DNA of 64,000 nucleotides from Apostichopus japonicus (Eukaryota > Echinodermata > Holothuroidea > Aspidochirotida > Stichopodidae), in the NCBI RefSeq assembly GCF_037975245.1, contig NC_092571.1:18624917-18688916 (forward strand). The letters run 5' to 3'. The notes under the pieces were generated by a model. That model worked only from the letters and a program-made list of their open reading frames with translations. It did no database searches and was not told the DNA's origin. This document shows positions 1 to 13,358 of the stretch, piece after piece. A program made the position numbers and the translations under genes. The first letter of the stretch is position 1. Each line of letters begins with the position of its first letter.

Positions 1-3000
1 AGCCTGGTGATACACCAGAAGTATACATGTATAACTACAGCCTGGTGATACACCAGTAGTATACATGTATTACTACAGACTGGTGATACACCAGTAGTAT
101 ACATGTATTACACAGCCTGGTGATACACCAGAAGTATACATGTATTACACAGCCTGGTGATACACCAGTAGTATACATGTATTACACAGCCTGGTGATAC
201 ACCAGAAGTATACATGTATTACACAGCCTGGTGATACACCAGAAGTATACATGTATTACACAGCCTGGTGATACACCAGTAGCATACATGTATTACACAG
301 CCTGGTGATACACCAGTAGTATACATGTATTACTACAGACTGGTGATACACCAGTAGTATACATGTATTACTACAGCCTGGTGATACACCAGTAGTATAC
401 ATGTAATACTACAGACTGGTGATACACCAGTAGTATACATGTATTACTACAGCCTGGTGATACACCAGTAGTATACATGTATAACTACAGCCTGATGATA
501 CACCAGTAGTGGTATACATGTATTACTACAGACTGGTGACACACCAGTATGTATAACTACAGCCTGGTGATACACCAGTAGTATACATGTATTACTACAG
601 CCTGGTGATACACCAGTAGTATACATGTATTAATGCAGACTGGTGATACACCAGTAGTGGTATACATGTATTACTACAGACTGGTGACACACCAGTATGT
701 ATAACTACAGCCTGGTGATACACCAGTAGTATACATGTATTACACAGACTGGTGATACACCAGTAGTATACATGTTTACTACAGCATGGTGATACACCAG
801 TAGTATACATGTATAACTACAGCCTGGTGATACACCAGTAGTATACATGTATTACTACAGCCTGGTGATACACCAGTAGTATACATATTACTACAGCCTG
901 GTGATACACCAGTAGTATACATGTATTACTACAGCCTGGTGATACACCAGTAGTATACATGTATTACTACAGACTGGTGATACACCAGTAGTATACATGT
1001 ATTACTACAGCCTGGTGATACACCAGTAGTATACATATTACTACAGCCTGGTGATACACCAGTAGTATACATGTATTACTACAGCCTGGTGATACACCAG
1101 TAGTATACATGTATTACTACAGACTGGTGATACACCAGTAGTATACATGTATTACACAGCCTGGTGATACACCAGAAGTATACATGTATTACACAGCCTG
1201 GTGATACACCAGTAGTATACATGTATTACACAGCCTGGTGATACACCAGAAGTATACATGTATAACTACAGCCTGGTGATACACCAGTAGTATACATGTA
1301 TTACTACAGACTGGTGATACACCAGTAGTATACATGTATTACACAGCCTGGTGATACACCAGAAGTATACATGTATTACACAGCCTGGTGATACACCAGT
1401 AGTATACATGTATTACACAGCCTGGTGATACACCAGAAGTATACATGTATTACACAGCCTGGTGATACACCAGAAGTATACATGTATTACACAGCCTGGT
1501 GATACACCAGTAGCATACATGTATTACACAGCCTGGTGATACACCAGTAGTATACATGTATTACTACAGACTGGTGATACACCAGTAGTATACATGTATT
1601 ACTACAGCATGGTGATACACCAGTAGTATACATGTATTACTACAGCATGGTGATACACCAGTAGTATACATGTATTACTACAGACTGGTGATACACCAGT
1701 AGTATACATGTATTACACAGACTGGTTGTACACCAGTAGTATACATGTATTACTACAGACTGGTGATACACCAGTAGTATACATGTATTACTACAGCCTG
1801 GTGATACACGAGTAGTATACATGTATTACTACAGCCTGGTGATACACCAGTAGTATACATGTATTACACAGCCTGGTGATACACGAGTAGTATACATGTA
1901 TTACTACAGACTGGTGATACACCAGTAGTATACATGTATTACTACAGCATGGTGATACACCAGTAGTATACATGTATTACTACAGACTGGTGATACACCA
2001 GTAGTATACATGTATTACACAGACTGGTTGTACACCAGTAGTATACATGTATTACTACAGACTGGTGATACACCAGTAGTATACATGTATTACACAGACT
2101 GGTTGTACACCAGTAGTATACATGTATTACACAGCCTGGTGATACACGAGTAGTATACATGTATTACTACAGACTGGTGATACACCAGTAGTATACATGT
2201 ATTACTACAGCATGGTGATACACCAGTAGTATACATGTATTACTACAGACTGGTGATACACCAGTAGTATACATGTATTACACAGACTGGTTGTACACCA
2301 GTAGTATACATGTATTACTACAGACTGGTGATACACCAGTAGTATACATGTATTACACAGCCTGGTGATACACCAGAAGTATACATGTATTACTACAGCA
2401 TGGTGATACACCAGTAGTATACATGTATTACTACAGACTGGTGATACACCAGTAGTATACATGTATTACACAGACTGGTTGTACACCAGTAGTATACATG
2501 TATTACACAGCCTGGTGATACACCAGAAGTATACATGTATTACTACAGACTGGTGATACACCAGTAGTATACATGTATTACTACAGACTGGTGATACACC
2601 AGTAGTATACATGTATTACACAGACTGGTTGTACACCAGTAGTATACATGTATTACTACAGACTGGTGATACACCAGTAGTATACATGTATTACACAGCC
2701 TGGTGATACACCAGAAGTATACATGTATTACTACAGCATGGTGATACACCAGTAGTATACATGTATTACTACAGACTGGTGATACACCAGTAGTATACAT
2801 GTATTACACAGACTGGTTGTACACCAGTAGTATACATGTATTACTACAGACTGGTGATACACCAGTAGTATACATGTATTACACAGCCTGGTGATACACG
2901 AGTAGTATACATGTATTACTACAGACTGGTGATACACCAGTAGTATACATGTATTACACAGACTGGTTGTACACCAGTAGTATACATGTATTACTACAGA

Positions 3001-3357
3001 CTGGTGATACACCAGTAGTATACATGTATTACACAGCCTGGTGATACACGAGTAGTATACATGTATTACTACAGACTGGTGATACACCAGTAGTATACAT
3101 GTATTACACAGCCTGGTGATACACGAGTAGTATACATGTATTACTACAGACTGGTGATACACCAGTAGTATACATGTATTACTACAGACTGGTGATACAC
3201 CAGTAGTATACATGTATTACTACAGCATGGTGATACACGAGTAGTATACATGTATTACTACAGCATGGTGATACACGAGTAGTATACATGTATTACTACA
3301 GCATGGTGATACACGAGTAGTATACATGTATTACTACAGACTGGTGATACACCTGTA
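1..3357. repeat. 38-bp minisatellite array, truncated by left window edge
   Basis: About 88 copies of a 37-38 bp unit, the shorter form losing one base in ATTACAC. Each unit contains the perfect inverted repeat CTGGTGATACACCAG (6-bp stem, 3-nt loop) and the palindrome ATACATGTAT. Larger periods are visible: bases 1 to about 375 recur at 1232 to about 1606 (1231 bp), and 2205-2462 recurs at 2543-2800 (338 bp). The minus-strand reading frames across it are by-products of the repeat. Confidence 0.97.
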
Positions 3358-6300
3358 GTAGTATACAGTAGTACAAGTAAATATAGACATATCATACTGA
3401 TATCAAGGAAGACCATCATCAAGGTTCCACTGACTATAAATAATTAAAGTTCTTGCATTTTAAAATTTTAATTTTGATACTGTACAGTGCTTCTATACAT
3501 TCATTATTATCCAATTGTTGACAGACAACATACATACAGATATGAGAATGTCCACCAGATTATGTCAATTCAGTGTTGAGTGACTTTAATGATTAAGAAT
3601 GTTCCCTTGAGGTTTTCAGCTATGTACACTCAGTGCATGTTACTAATATATATGTTCCTCACTCATGAAGAAGAGAGTCCCTCCATGGAGAAATTCATTG
3701 AATATATTTCCTCAAGTTACAGAGTGTACCTCATTTGTCTTCTCAAACTTTCATCTGTCAAAATATTAAGATGAAGTAACTGCTTAATCAGCCTAAAAGA
3801 TGTTTGAGGCATCCTCAATACCTCAGTGTGAGTTCCGTATTTAAACAGATTTTTAGCAACGTTCCATTTTCATTTAAAGTGATCAAATACTGTACGGTAC
3901 ACTACCTCAAAATTTGTGAAGGTGTTTCAAAGCCTATTTTGTACCAGTTGGCAAAAGTACAGTGACATCAGCAATACAACTGACAGTCAGAAATCAGACT
4001 GCGACTTTTGACCGTTATTTCGCAATCATTAAACACTTCGCAAAAGCGGTGAAATGCATTGTGGGAGCTTAGTCCATCACTACATTTCAGTACACTGCAG
4101 CTTGGATATCGTCTGAAAATCCGTTTTAATACATATTCATAGAGCAGCAATCGAATTGCTTGAACCAAAACCTTGAAGAAAAGAAGTTAAATATTCATTA
4201 AATATCTGTTTGCGACGATGTCGGACTCACGATGTGGATGAAATTCGGAAATTTCTTCGCCCCGGCTTGAAAAATAAAAACGAAACGTGAGTTAAAACCT
4301 TTCATCTTTCGAATTGCACATTTTCCGTTTTCAAGAAGGTACTACCTCCATCGTCCGGTCGATGGTATAAAACAAATTGAACAATGATTTGGGGCTAAAT
4401 TCGGAGTTGTTCCAGCATTCTGGGTTGAATTAAAGTGACATTTGTAAGGTTCCTCTTGATCACCTGCATCAACGTATCCTATCGTGGTTAATTGCATATG
4501 TACATGTGTATGCGCATTACCATAGTGTGTAGCCTAGGGTTATAGTTTTAAGTATTCTACAGTACAGTGTATTCATATTACGGGACCTTGTGTTTATGAA
4601 TGTTAGACATTGTTTACGAATACAATGTCGTTTCCTTGAATTTTAGGGTAGTGCTAGTACTGTAGTGACCGAGCAGTAGGACCCTACAGTACAACTACAC
4701 AATACTAGGCCTATGCTGGTAATTTTAAGTTTACTACTGACTTCTTCCACTGGTGGTTGTTAGCAATGGCAATACTGTACCTTCATACCAGCCCAGCTAC
4801 TAGTAGTATTATAAGTACTAGTACATATAATAGTACTTGAAAATTAAAAAGCTTACATTTAAAAAAGAGGTACTGCCTTGGTCGGCTCTGGTTAGTACTA
4901 AGTAGTTTTACCCTTGTGTGATTTAATCCGGTGTACCTAGATACATAGGTTGGTCGAGTCAGTAACTGGTGAACATTGGTTCTGCACTGAATTTTTGTAC
5001 ATTGTTCGCAACACATTTTGGTAGTATCCTTTTGTGTGTGAATTCATATTGCACTTATTTTTTGGGGGGGGGGTTGTGCATGTGCCCATTTCACTTTGTT
5101 TCAAAGTTCTTCAACTTGTACTGTTGTATGTCTCTGTCATTTTCAGAGAGAAAATGCATTTGCAAGTTCCACTACAATGTTACGTAATATGGGCTTGTTG
5201 CAACTAATCTCTGCCTGTTGCATTTAAAAGCAATGTGAAGTCATTCGTCATGTGACTTTAAATATTGTCTCCTATTATCCAATGTTCTGTTAATATTTAT
5301 TTTTGTTTTCTTTTATTTTCAGGACTCTTTCTGCATCTGCGGGTTGGATTCTCCTTTGTGGGCAGTTGGGATATAGTACATGCATCGATATTCGAGACAA
5401 TTGTAGCCTGCAATTATTTCAAGTTGCTTCCTTAATGTGTTTTTTTTTTTACATTATTCACAGTTTCAACAAATATGCATGTGTAAAATAAAAACCCCAC
5501 CATATTATCTTCATTGTCATACATCATGTGGCAAATATTGATGCAATTGCATGTGGTTGTTTTTGTAGGTCCAGGTTGAAATAATGTTGCGGTGGAATGG
5601 AAAGTCAATTGTGCATCTTTTGTTCCTTGCAGAAAGTACACGAACCTAAGCATTCAATAAGGCTCAAGTTGATCTTTGTGTTTATGCATATGTGACACCT
5701 ACCGTGGATAATTCACTCTGTAGACACAATCTAATGGGTAAAAGTGACCTGTTCTTGTTGTCACAGGGTCAAACCTGACAAATTTCAAATAATGACAAGT
5801 CGTGGTACTCATCATGAATACTAATGAGGCCACAATTTCAAAGTTAATGTTTCAAAAATATAGTCCCAGCAATTGGTCTAACTGCATTGAGACATTGTGG
5901 TTGTTGGCCGATGACAGGTAAATGATAATATTTGGTATATTGATTATGTATATTAATGAGGGGATGTGGCTTAATACTAAGATTGGGAGGCCCATTAACC
6001 CTATACAGTAATATGGCATTTGTTCACCAAGGTATAATAGATATTTTAATTAAAGCTTGTTTCAACAGACTACTAATCAAGTCATTTCCAGTCAAGAGTG
6101 TAAAGTAATGTGTTAGTTCACATACAATTTTTTCCAAGTCAGATCAATTTGCTGGTCCTTGCAAAAACGCAAGTGGAGGAATTGTGAAAGTTTTGCTATC
6201 GCACAGGTTGTTACACTGTTCTTTCACCCTGAATTTTCTCGTTACGTATTTGCTGACACCTCATAAACATCTTAATGTGCTTGCTAAGAACAGAAGTAAA

Positions 6301-8874
6301 ATGCTTAAGTCAGTTTTTTCAATCTCACTCACATTAACTTACCAAACAATTATTTTGTCATGAGTGTTTGTTCATTGAGCATGAAACATTTCCTTTACTT
6401 TGGCCGTACCAAAACAGTTCATTGAAGACATAGTCATCTAATTCTTTCAATTAAAATTTCATTTCACCTTTTAACTTACATTTATGGAAAAGCGTCTTTA
6501 TACTGTATCTGTTGTGTTGCTTTGAAGTGTTTCGAATGATTTCTAAAGGTAGTTAGTATAGGCCCCAAATTATAGCGGCCCCAAATTATAGCACGCTATA
6601 ATTGCTCGAAGTTTTCAAAAAGTACTTTCCTTGAGGTCTTTACTCTTCGAATTGTTCTCAGACATTTTGAGGAACAAACAAGGTGACTGAATGTCCCAGT
6701 GAGGAAAAATACAAATAGTTTAAGAATTTTGACAAAGGTGACCATACTTGAATATCTAGCATATTTGTGGCAAATACAGCATGGTAACATTATTTTTTAT
6801 GTGTTTCAAATCAATTTAAAATTGAGGTTTTCTAATGAGCAACTATCAAAAGTATAGTGTGTTCATATATTAGATGAACAACACCTTAGTACAAACTACT
6901 AAGTATTGCTTAACCTCTTCTCTAATTATTAACAAGTAATTCTTTTAAGGTTTCTTTTAACATTTTTTTAAGGGGATCAGTCTTTCAGGTAAAAGTAATT
7001 TTCCTCCAATAAAAGAGAAATTCCTTTACAATTGGTATTCTATTTGATTCTTTGTTTGTCAAAGGTGTCAGAAATTGGATCTTGTACCTCATACCACATG
7101 TCCATAAGACTAATAATATTTACAGCTCCTTAAAGACAAACATGCTATTCTGCTCCTCTGTACCTTTAATTGCAGTCTCTTGCAAGAAAGTGATTACAGT
7201 TATGCAGTTGCACATACTTATCCATCACCATGCAAGTTATGCAACAGGCGGATACCTCCTGTGGGTGGGGGGTGGGGTGGGGATTGTTCCTATCAATATA
7301 CTTTGACTTCACCTCTCATGGGATGCTAAGGAATATGCAGTGCAATGTTACTATGATAAGGCTAAGCACATGCAGAGAAATTAATTCGCGATAGTAACCA
7401 CACCCCCACTCATTGAATTGCATGCTCAAGGTTTCAGAAAGGGTGTGATGTAATATGCTAAGCACATCACTTGTCTGAGATCACCCACCACCTCCCCCAG
7501 CACACACCATCGTTGAAACGTGCAATTGAAACCGAACCAGGTGATTGAGCATCGGCTGCTATGTAGTGCTTATGAATATCGCTACGAACCGTGGAAACGA
7601 GTTGAATGTAGAGCTGGATCATATGATGCTAACTTCTATACAAATTCAGTCATCACTGAATTTGTCTAACATCACTCGGTGCCGTGTGGACTGAATTTTG
7701 ACCGGTTGTTTTCTAGCAACCTGAAATTTTACGAATGTTTTCATTTGTGGTATGGATTTATCCAAGCAAAAACCTATATAAACCTATTACATCTGCTAAA
7801 ATCGATCGAAGTATGTACACTGGCTTCTGTGTTGTTGCATTCCAGCGCATACGCTGTGTTAAATGTATAGCTGTATATAGGATGCTAACTTGTTAGAATT
7901 TCAAAGATGGCGGCCCAACATCACCCGCGAGCATTGGAGACATGTGAAATGAATTGTGATCGGCCGTTTTCAAGCAGACTGTGATAATTGACGGGTGTTT
8001 CTGTGTTTCGAATGAAATTATCTAACTGTTTGTGAACATTTGGCGTTTGTTCCGGTATTTTAAGTCTTTTATGAGTCGATTTCATGATCGGTCGCTACGG
8101 CTTTTGCAGCCGTGACCTAAATATCACCTGTAATTTAGCGGATTTCCTGTGAGTATTTCTGTTCGAATTTATCGCTAGTGGTAAGTCAGAAACCTTTTTA
8201 TCTTAGTTTCCAGGTTCAGTAGACATTTGAATGAGGTTTTAATGAAAACAACACATTTATTTTAACATTTATTTCTCGTCTCTCATTGAACGATTACCGC
8301 CGAAATTCAAAATGTGTGACGTCACCAAAGCTTAATAAATTCCGGCGAACCTTGGGTCTGCTTCCCAACTGTGAGCCAATTTTAGTTGTTTTTTTGCAGT
8401 ACAATACCACCAAAATTAAACTGATCACTACTGCCAGAGGCTATGGGGGAAAATGTCAGAGCAACCAGTCACCTCTGAGCAGATATGAAATGTTGTAAAA
8501 TTCAATAGTTCAACCTTGACCCTGAGTCTGGCACAGATGCCACTGTTGGCACAAGCTGAACAAAAGTCATTTGCTGTACATGTGACCAGAAACCTTGACT
8601 TTCTTAGAACTGCCTCAAAGCAACAAATTTAGTTTCTTACATATTTTTCTTTTTTCAATATTACTTTTCTGCTTTAATTTCTTGTAATTATTCCATTTCA
8701 CAACTCTACTAGTTCTGCTGTTCTTCATTCGGACACAATGTCTGGTCAAGTAAATGTGATTCCATGTAATGCAAGAGTTACATCACGTAAAATCACACAC
8801 TGTATATTGTTCGTCCACCACAGACTGCATCTAGTCACTCTTCGTCAAGTATTCTTTTCCTTACCAATACCTGA
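3358..8874. other. AT-rich intergenic or intronic stretch, no gene seen
   Basis: Only short reading frames are present, and none has a recognisable domain or a convincing splice pattern. The stretch holds a poly-G run near 5064, GGGTGGGG near 7265 and a small GC-richer patch at 7900-8330 listed separately. No tRNA or rRNA is recognised. Confidence 0.5.
7904..8324. promoter_or_regulatory. promoter-like patch: YY1-type and CRE motifs
   Basis: AAGATGGCGGC at 7904-7914 matches the YY1 consensus. A perfect CRE palindrome TGACGTCA is at 8317-8324. The intervening sequence is somewhat richer in CpG than its surroundings. No first coding exon is evident beside it, so it could be an enhancer, a distal promoter or chance. 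Confidence 0.25.
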
Positions 8875-9123
8875 CTGAGCCTGATATACTTTACAAGAAC
8901 CTCAAAATTAAGTGAAAAGGAATTTGATTTTCTGGCAGGGGTTTGTGTTTTTTCAAACCTAGCAGAAGGTACTGTAGTACTTCCCCAAATTGTTTTAGAA
9001 TTATTGGAACAGAGAGTACAACTCCGAGAAATATTTCATGCAGAAGCCAAAGACGTCACCAGGGATGAAGAGTACTATAAAGGTTACCGAGAGCTCTTAA
9101 CAACGTCAAGTTTTTGTGCTTAA
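8875..9123 (+). CDS. unrecognised exon-like reading frame without ATG
   Basis: A stop-free frame of 82 codons ends at TAA (9121-9123). It contains EKEFDFLAGVCVFSNLAEGT and then VVLPQIVLELLEQRVQLREI, followed by EYYKGYRELL. Amino-acid composition and codon choice look coding. A polypyrimidine stretch and TAG/CAG acceptors lie at 8961-8965. I do not recognise the family. It may be a terminal exon, a pseudogene fragment or a mobile-element relic. Confidence 0.3.
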   Translation: MSLIYFTRTSKLSEKEFDFLAGVCVFSNLAEGTVVLPQIVLELLEQRVQLREIFHAEAKDVTRDEEYYKGYRELLTTSSFCA

Positions 9124-10179
9124 AGTAATCTCTATGCAATTATTGAGCAAGAGAAACAATTGTCCACAAAATAATTAATCTACTTTTGCTATGGTCATTT
9201 TTATTTCTCCGTCCTATATGCGTTGTTCTCTAATGCAAAGAATCAAAAACTTGTTTCTTCAAAATTCAGCTGATCCTATCCAAGTGAGTGGTTAATGTAT
9301 GCTGATAGTTTATCACCATGGCAACAGCATCAGACTGTCTTGGCTTGACATTTACTCTTCCCTGCTGCAAGCTGATCTGATTCTGTCTGGGTTCATGCAG
9401 CATACCACACAGTGAGAGTTGCTGATTAAGTAACCGATTTCCCACACAATGGCAGAATTTAAAGGATGTCAATACTGTACTACATTAATTCAAAGATAGG
9501 ATTTCTAACCTAATTTCACTTTGGCAGTCAAGTTTAATGAGATGATGTTGTCACATTGTTTATTGGGTAGGGCACAAAACCGATAAATGTGTGGAAAACA
9601 TGCTATTATACTGTACATCTTGGATTGTTCATAATCACTGTTCAATATCTATCAATATTTATCACTGCAATCCGACAGTATGATACTGGACCATGGTTAC
9701 TTCCTGTCAAACACAACATGTATGTTACTTTAGGCCATCACATGAACAGGAGGGATAAAGCTAGTCATAAACTTCAGATGTTTTCAATGAACAATATAAT
9801 AGAATAAATGTTTGGCACACAGAATCTTCTAGGTTTGATTTTACCATAATTAGTACCTCCCTACAGTAAAATGGAGCAGACGAATGGTTTAAAAGTATAT
9901 CAACGAGAGGAATATCCGGCTATGTGTGATTATTACTAGTTGCTTGGTCAGAATGGTGCAAATTACAGCCAACACAAAATGTACCCTTGTCAGGTTTTGG
10001 AAATTCAGAAATCCACAATCTATACTGTAGGTCACATTTGGAAAAGTGCGGCCCTACAACCGATAAGGATTTAAAATACCCTCTTAATGTAGAACACAAA
10101 CCTCTGAGAGCCGAAAAACATGAAATTGTGTATGTTTTGGGGAGCTGTTTATGAGAGAATATATGTCAAGTTAACAGAC
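9124..10179. other. no gene seen
   Basis: AT-rich sequence with short reading frames only. No repeats or domains are recognised. Confidence 0.4.
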
Positions 10180-10790
10180 AGTACATCTGCATGTGGGATT
10201 TTCTGATCTTTCATTTCTGATAAAACATCATAGGATTAGGTAGCCTAACACCACAATAAATCAAAGGGGAAATCTAGCCTAACCATCTGTTTATTCGCTG
10301 AAATTGTGATGCAGTTAAAAGATATCTATGGATTACTTTCATTATTGCTGTTACAGTATCTTCGACCACATGGTAGCCTAACACCATGCTAAGTCAATGG
10401 GGAAATCTAGCCTAACCATCGGTTTGCAAAAAATAAAATCACATTTAGCGTACGATTCGGGTAATAAATTAGGAACTAGGTAGTATCCCAGTACCCAGAT
10501 ACATCTGCATGTAGGATTTTCTGATCTTTCATTTCTGATAAAACATCATAGGATTAGGTACATTCTAAAGTGTTTATGAGAGGATAACCTGTAACAAACA
10601 GTACATCTGCATGTAGGATTTACTGATCTTTCATTTCTGATAACACATCATAGGACTAGGTACATTCTAAATTAAGTGTTTATGATGAGAGGATAATGCC
10701 AAGGTAACAGACAGTACATCTGCCTCTAGGATTTTCTGATCTTTCATTTCTGATAAAACATTGATAGCATTAGGTACATTCTAAAGTGGC
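10180..10790. repeat. four diverged copies of a ~60-bp repeat
   Basis: Copies start near 10180, 10501, 10600 and 10713 and share GTACATCTGCATGTAGGATT followed by TTCTGATCTTTCATTTCTGA. A second block with GGTAGCCTAACACCA and GGGGAAATCTAGCCTAACCA occurs near 10240 and 10371. Spacing is irregular, so these look like partial local duplications. Confidence 0.8.
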
Positions 10791-11535
10791 CAAAAATACC
10801 AATCTGATGAACACACCTGCTATAGCTACATCTAAAATCAGACAATTCTTATCAACTGCAGCTTTGAATTCTATCAGTTGATGAATTTAAAAACAGTAGC
10901 TTCCACACACTATAGCAATTTTTAGCATTCTATAATTTGAACACGTTAATTTTACAGTTTGATGGTTGGGAACTTTGGATGTTAGTATGTGATATCTGTT
11001 CCTACTTTCACAACTCCTGGATCAGCCATGAAATTGTTCACTTTTTCAAAACAAGGACATTAAAACTTGAGGAGCACGAGAGTGAAAGTGGCTGCCAATG
11101 TTTGACAGAGATGGAGGGTCTATCTTTGAAAAATTAGGCATATTAATATTAGCTTTTCAAGGAACAATTCAACAATAAACTTTTGCATCAAATATTAGGT
11201 GATTTCTTATTGCAAAAATTATAGCACGTCCTAATACTGTACCCCAAAGTATTCCAAAGAATTATGGCAGAAAAGACAGTTGCTTTAATACTCTTTGTGT
11301 CCAATATGTGCTCTAGAAGTCAAACCATAATTTATTTGTGAGTTTATTTTTTAGCAAATTGTCAGAAAGATCTACTACTGTCAAGGCAGATAGCTGATTC
11401 TGCCCTATAATGTAAACATTTTTGTGGTAGTTAATGTAACAGCATACTGATTGACATGCTCAGACTACAAAAGCCAAATCATTCTAATTTACAGCTGACT
11501 TTCAGGATGTAAGATATTGACAAAGGATAACTCAC

Positions 11536-11652
11536 GTAATTACTATCACCAAACTGCTGCTGAGATGCAGCCTTCCCATCATCCATCCTCCACCGACCAA
11601 TCTCACTCTTCCTCAGAATGACCTGAGACTCCTTTAGGATATCTGTAGCAAT
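11536..11652 (-). CDS. candidate internal coding exon, family unknown
   Basis: This 117-nt segment (39 codons, phase 0 at both ends) has good splice sites, TGTGTAG before and GTGAGT after. It encodes IATDILKESQVILRKSEIGR then WRMDDGKAASQQQFGDSNY. A stop lies immediately outside the acceptor, as expected for an intron. I do not recognise the protein. No matching exons were found nearby apart from the segment at 11719-11779. Confidence 0.4.
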
Positions 11653-11718
11653 CTACACACAAAATGGCCTCCTGCAGGCAGCTTCAAGATCTGGGTTGGC
11701 AAGAACTAGTCTGTTTTT

Positions 11719-11779
11719 AGTCTTTCTTCACATCATTGCTGGTGGCTGTAATGGCTGACCATAGATCCTCAAGATGTAG
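11719..11779 (-). CDS. candidate coding segment next to the 11536-11652 exon
   Basis: After the acceptor TTCATTTCAG the frame reads LHLEDLWSAITATSNDVKKD and then stops at TAA. It could be a protein C-terminus. Alternatively it could splice at GAT|GTGAAG to the 11652 acceptor over a very short 79-nt intron. Either reading is weak, and a pseudogene is possible. Confidence 0.25.
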
Positions 11780-12164
11780 CTGAAATGAAAACGTGGAATA
11801 TATTCAATCACTGCATGCCAACTTTGTAACCACAGGTTAACCTCTTCAACCTACTTCTACAAAAGACAAATGTCCACTTTGAAAGCGTAATGTTTATTTA
11901 TTGTAAAATCAATTGATCGATATTGTCATAATAGTTAAATTCATATTTACTGGTCTTTCAATTTCACCAACTTTTTCAGCAAGCCTTTTCCTATGCTTCA
12001 ACAACTGGCTTTGATTTGAGTAATAAATTGTTGATACACTGACAAACCATTTCTCTCACAGCTTTCCCCAAACCCTTCATGCTTCAGAATCAAGTAATTT
12101 CCATTTTGCAAGTAATACATTTAACCTGGTTTAGTATGACCTAGTGTAGCCTTGTATGACCTAC

Positions 12165-13358
12165 TGTAGTTGTTGATACCATACCACAACCTACATTAAC
12201 GCCACTGACTGGTGAACCTACCACACACTACATTAATGTCACTGACTGGTGAACACACCACACACTACATTAACGTAACTGATTGGTGAACATACCACAC
12301 ACTACATTAACGTAACTGATTGGTGAACATACCACACACTACATTAATGTCACTGACTGGTGAACACACCACACACTACATTAACGTAACTGATTGGTGA
12401 ACATACCACACACTACATTAACGTAACTGATTGGTGAACATACCACACACTACATTAATATCACTGACTGGTGAACATACCACACTCTACATTAATGTCA
12501 CTGATTGGTGAACATACCACACTCTACATTAATGTCACTGACTGGTGAATCTACCACTCTACATTAATGTCACTGATTGGTGAACATACCACACACTACA
12601 TTAACGTCACTGATTGGTGAACATACCACACACTACATTAACCTCACTGACTGGTGAACCTACCACACACTGCATTAATGTCACTGACTGGTGAACATAC
12701 CACACACTGCATTAACGTCACTGACTGATGAACATACCACACACTACATTAAAGTTACTGACTGGTGAATATACCACACACTGCATTAATGTCACTGACT
12801 GATGACCATACCACACACTGCATTAAAGTTACTGACTGGTGAACCTACAACACACTACATTAACGTCACTGACTGGTGAACCTACCACCCACTGCAATAA
12901 TGTCACTGACTGGTGAACCTACTACACACTGCATTACCGTCACTGACTGGTGAACCAACAACACACTACATTAATTTCACTGACTGGTGAACAGACCACA
13001 CACTGCATTAATGTCACTGACTGGTGAACCTACCACACACTACATTAATGTCACTGACTGATGAACATACCACACACTGCATTAAAGTTACTGACTGGTG
13101 AACCTACCCACACACTACATTAATGTCACTGACTGGTGAACATACCACACACTACATTAATGACACCGACTGTTGAACCTACCCACACACTACATTAACG
13201 TCACTGACTGGTGAACCTACCCACACACTACATTAATGTCACTGACTGGTGAACCTACCACACACTACATTACCGTCACTGACTGGTGAACATACAACAC
13301 ACTACATTAACATCACTGACTGATGAACCTACCACACACTACATTAACATCACTGACT
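12165..13358. repeat. 37-bp minisatellite array
   Basis: About 32 copies of a unit containing CACTGACTGGTGAACATACC and ACACACTACATTAA. Copies differ by ATG/ACG, CTA/ATA and one-base indels, and become more diverged to the right. Most copies carry TGGT..ACCA inverted ends around GAACAT. Confidence 0.96.

Noticed and set aside
1-3357. CRISPR array
   Set aside because: Units are contiguous direct repeats without unique spacers, in animal DNA with introns.
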